In this document: one piece after another, positions 13,637-16,129 of the stretch
Position numbering within the stretch: the stretch's first letter is position 1
Layout: each line of letters starts with the position of its first letter
Assembly (NCBI GenBank): GCA_017548225.1
Contig: JAFYMV010000011.1
Span: 1 to 16,129 of the forward strand
Source: Bacteroidaceae bacterium
GTDB lineage: Bacteria; Bacteroidota; Bacteroidia; Bacteroidales; Bacteroidaceae
Length of the DNA stretch: 16,129 bases
Direction of reading: 5' to 3'
Translations under genes and position numbers: made by a program
The notes under the pieces: model-generated
The model's input: the letters and a program-made list of their open reading frames with translations, nothing else
Told to the model about the DNA's origin: nothing
Database searches by the model: none

Positions 13637-16129
13637 ATGTATCATTTAAGAAAACTAAAAAGCTTGCTTCTGCTGCTATTGGTTGCCGTTTCGGCTAGGG
13701 CGCAGATTAGCGAGGGAAATGTTTACAACTTTGTAAACGTGGGAAACAACACCCAGTCGATGTATGTTGCTGCGAATGGTAATGTGTCCATTACGCGCAC
13801 CAACACGGGTAATTATGATCAGTTGTGGTATGTGTCTAAGAACAGTGACAATAGTTACAGTTTGAGAAACTTGGCTAATGGTTTCTATTTGCGTAGCTCT
13901 AATGCCACTTCGTCTAAGTGGACGATGGTAGAAGCCATCGATGACAATTGTAAGTTCTCTTGTACGAGTGCAGGCGATGGCCACACGCTCCGTGCTACGA
14001 ACACAACCGATGGATTCCATTACATGCACTACGGTGCAAACCAAGGTGCTGTGGTTTGTTGGGAAAGCAGTGCTGTTGCTACACAATGGCAAATAACTTC
14101 TGTGAGTTTCAGTGAAACAGACCTGACTGCCAATTGGCAACGCTTAGCAAATATTTCTACTCAATTGAGCAATGAAAGTGTCTATCAAACGCATCTTGAT
14201 AACCTTTTTGCCGACAAGGCGTGTACACAGTTGGAGAAATCGTTTGCTTCAGAGTCTGCCGTGACTTCAGATGCTGACTACTTAGCTTTGCCTGTAGCCT
14301 TGCAACAGATGGTGCTCAAAGTGTATAATGAGACCACTAATGAAGATAGCTGGGCTGAGGATAACTATGACGATTCAAAACCAAATTGGGATGCCGACTA
14401 TGCCAAGAAGTACCGCGTGCAGTTCTACGAGCCCTACAATGAACCTGAATGTGCTGCTTCAGCATTGGGCTTGAATGCACATACCAACTTGAATAACCCG
14501 ACAGGTATCTTTGCTAATGTGCAAGAGCTGTTGTATGTAATGGTTGATGAAGAAATCGAGGATGGTTCATCACTCTATCTGGCATCATATACCGGACATG
14601 GTAAGTTGGGGGGATATAAAGAGGGTGTTGAGTTGCATCAAGGTCTTAATATTATACCTTCGTACGTAGTTGGCAACAACTATTGCATTAACTATGTGGT
14701 GCACACCTTTGACACTTCAAAAGGTAAGGGTAACAAGGCCAAAGCACGCAAGCTGTCTGACTATGCTGACCTGAAGATTCACATCGAGGGTGGTTACATC
14801 AACGGCTATTGGAACAAGATGGGTGACTACAATCAAACGGATAACAATGTGCTTTATGCTCCCGATACCGATGCTGATTGGAATTATATAGAGAATCGTG
14901 CCACACAAACTGATGTGACCGTATTGGGAAAATATATTACATTGCAGTTCCCCCTCACAGATGAAGGCACTATTGACGATAAGGGATTAGCTAGCTATTT
15001 TAACGAAAAGGTTTCTATAACTGCTTCTATTAACGAGTGGGACAATGTGATGATGTGGGAGCGTATCGTATTGGGTGTGCTTGATGAAGAAACTACTAAG
15101 GCAGAAGCAAAGAAATCGCCCTATTCTGAAAAGCCCTATGTGTTTGATTACATTGGTGACGATACCGATGGCTATGAGAGTGGCTATGGCGACTATTATA
15201 ATGTGCATGGCCTATCGTTCGGTACTGAAGGTGGTTATATGTATGGTGGTTGGGATCACTGTGGTTATAACTTTAGCACGATGAATGATATCATGGTAGA
15301 GATGACGAAGAGCTCTGGTGCACACTGGGGCCCCGCTCACGAGATTGGTCACCAGCATCAAGGGTTGCTTACCGTGAACGGACTTACCGAGGTAACCAAC
15401 AACCTCCTCTCTAATATCGTGCTGTGGTACTTTGGTACGACGACATCGCGTGTCAATGGTAGCGCATTGGAGCCTATTATGGAGGTGTTCTCAACTGAAG
15501 GGACTGACTTCTTTAGCACCAATGCCAATGTGTTTATCACTACGCAGATGTACTACAAACTCTTCCTCTACTATCATGTGCTGGGTCATAACCCGAAGTT
15601 CTATCCCAAATTGTTTGAATTGCTTCGCCAAGATCCGATGAGTAGTGGATACTATCAGCAGGGTTCTACATCAATTCTTCATTTCTATAAGAAGTGTTGC
15701 GAGGCTGCAGGTGAAGACCTTACCGAGTTTTTCCGTGCATATAGCTTCTTCAGTGTGATGACCGACCGCTTGGTGGGTGACTATGGCAACTCGGAATATA
15801 CCCAGACACAGAAGGATATCGATGACGCCATCGCAGAGGTAAAGGCTATGGCCGCAGAGAAGGGTTGGAAACAGAACATCGCTGTGCTCTTTATCAATGA
15901 CGATACAGGCGAGAAGATCTTGAGCCATAGAGACGATGTGGAATATCTCCAACCTTATGAGAGTGCCGACTCTGAACTGGGTTGCTATGCTTCGTATGTT
16001 AATACAATCGAGCCTAACTACACTTATACAATTACAGGTAACACCGTGACCATGACAGGTGAGGGTGGTACTGGTATTGCTATCTTCAATAAGAATGGTG
16101 AACTTATCGGTTTCTCTGATAATAAGACC
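13637..16129 (+). CDS. Second secreted M60-family metallopeptidase, paralogue of the upstream gene (3'-truncated by window)
   Basis: An open frame of 831 codons runs to the window edge without a stop. ATG 13637 is the first start after an in-frame TAA at 13622 and gives the signal peptide MYHLRKLKSLLLLLLVAVSA with cleavage after SARA. Then come a beta-trefoil-like domain (about 23-165, with QLWYV and SYSLRNL as in the paralogue), a helical spacer, and the M60 region. The zinc site HEIGH is at 568-572 with E585 at the same spacing as E580 of the first protein. A 48-residue block starting AKKYRVQFYEPYNEP shares 38 residues with the first protein by hand alignment. The window ends in the beta domain after the peptidase, so whether the F5/8C and lectin modules follow is unknown. 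It is probably a glycoprotein or mucin peptidase by family, with its own promoter. Confidence 0.92.
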   Translation, partial: MYHLRKLKSLLLLLLVAVSARAQISEGNVYNFVNVGNNTQSMYVAANGNVSITRTNTGNYDQLWYVSKNSDNSYSLRNLANGFYLRSSNATSSKWTMVEAIDDNCKFSCTSAGDGHTLRATNTTDGFHYMHYGANQGAVVCWESSAVATQWQITSVSFSETDLTANWQRLANISTQLSNESVYQTHLDNLFADKACTQLEKSFASESAVTSDADYLALPVALQQMVLKVYNETTNEDSWAEDNYDDSKPNWDADYAKKYRVQFYEPYNEPECAASALGLNAHTNLNNPTGIFANVQELLYVMVDEEIEDGSSLYLASYTGHGKLGGYKEGVELHQGLNIIPSYVVGNNYCINYVVHTFDTSKGKGNKAKARKLSDYADLKIHIEGGYINGYWNKMGDYNQTDNNVLYAPDTDADWNYIENRATQTDVTVLGKYITLQFPLTDEGTIDDKGLASYFNEKVSITASINEWDNVMMWERIVLGVLDEETTKAEAKKSPYSEKPYVFDYIGDDTDGYESGYGDYYNVHGLSFGTEGGYMYGGWDHCGYNFSTMNDIMVEMTKSSGAHWGPAHEIGHQHQGLLTVNGLTEVTNNLLSNIVLWYFGTTTSRVNGSALEPIMEVFSTEGTDFFSTNANVFITTQMYYKLFLYYHVLGHNPKFYPKLFELLRQDPMSSGYYQQGSTSILHFYKKCCEAAGEDLTEFFRAYSFFSVMTDRLVGDYGNSEYTQTQKDIDDAIAEVKAMAAEKGWKQNIAVLFINDDTGEKILSHRDDVEYLQPYESADSELGCYASYVNTIEPNYTYTITGNTVTMTGEGGTGIAIFNKNGELIGFSDNKT

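Overview
The window looks like a chromosomal piece of a Bacteroidales bacterium (Bacteroides/Prevotella/Porphyromonas relatives; genus not resolved). The evidence is Bacteroidetes-type promoters (TTTG-N20-TAnnTTTG), few Shine-Dalgarno sequences, a DUF2147 secreted protein, a stand-alone cobalamin-dependent methionine synthase activation protein, and very large secreted M60 peptidases carrying lectin-like and F5/8C modules.

Layout: 1-182 is the 3' end of a plus-strand NAD-dependent DNA ligase gene (BRCT domain). It converges, across a strong hairpin terminator, on a minus-strand DUF2147 secreted-protein gene (344-769) that has its own consensus promoter. From 5948 down to 864 runs a compact minus-strand operon: hydG (tyrosine lyase of [FeFe]-hydrogenase maturation), hydF (GTPase scaffold), a dihydroorotase, and the MetH-type activation protein. 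No hydE or hydrogenase structural gene lies inside the window. The gene junctions of this operon are built from repeated DNA. An 83-bp element occurs gap-free at both the hydG/hydF and hydF/dihydroorotase junctions, and its second copy encodes the last residues of HydF. The third junction holds a different AT-rich repeat flanked by a 9-bp direct repeat.

From 5949 the strand switches. A 286-bp divergent spacer holds the hydG promoter and the promoter of a 2190-residue secreted M60 (enhancin/mucinase-like) metallopeptidase (6235-12807), which ends in a clear terminator. An 829-bp gene-free stretch follows, rich in palindromes and small repeats. Then a second, paralogous M60 gene starts at 13637 and runs off the window. 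The two paralogues share signal peptide, N-terminal lectin-like domain, peptidase domain with HEIGH...E zinc site, promoter core and start-codon context, so they look like a tandem duplication with separately driven copies. The plausible role is cleavage of O-glycosylated host or mucin proteins outside the cell, with the lectin-like and F5/8C modules binding glycans.

No rRNA, tRNA, CRISPR array, insertion sequence or phage gene was seen.
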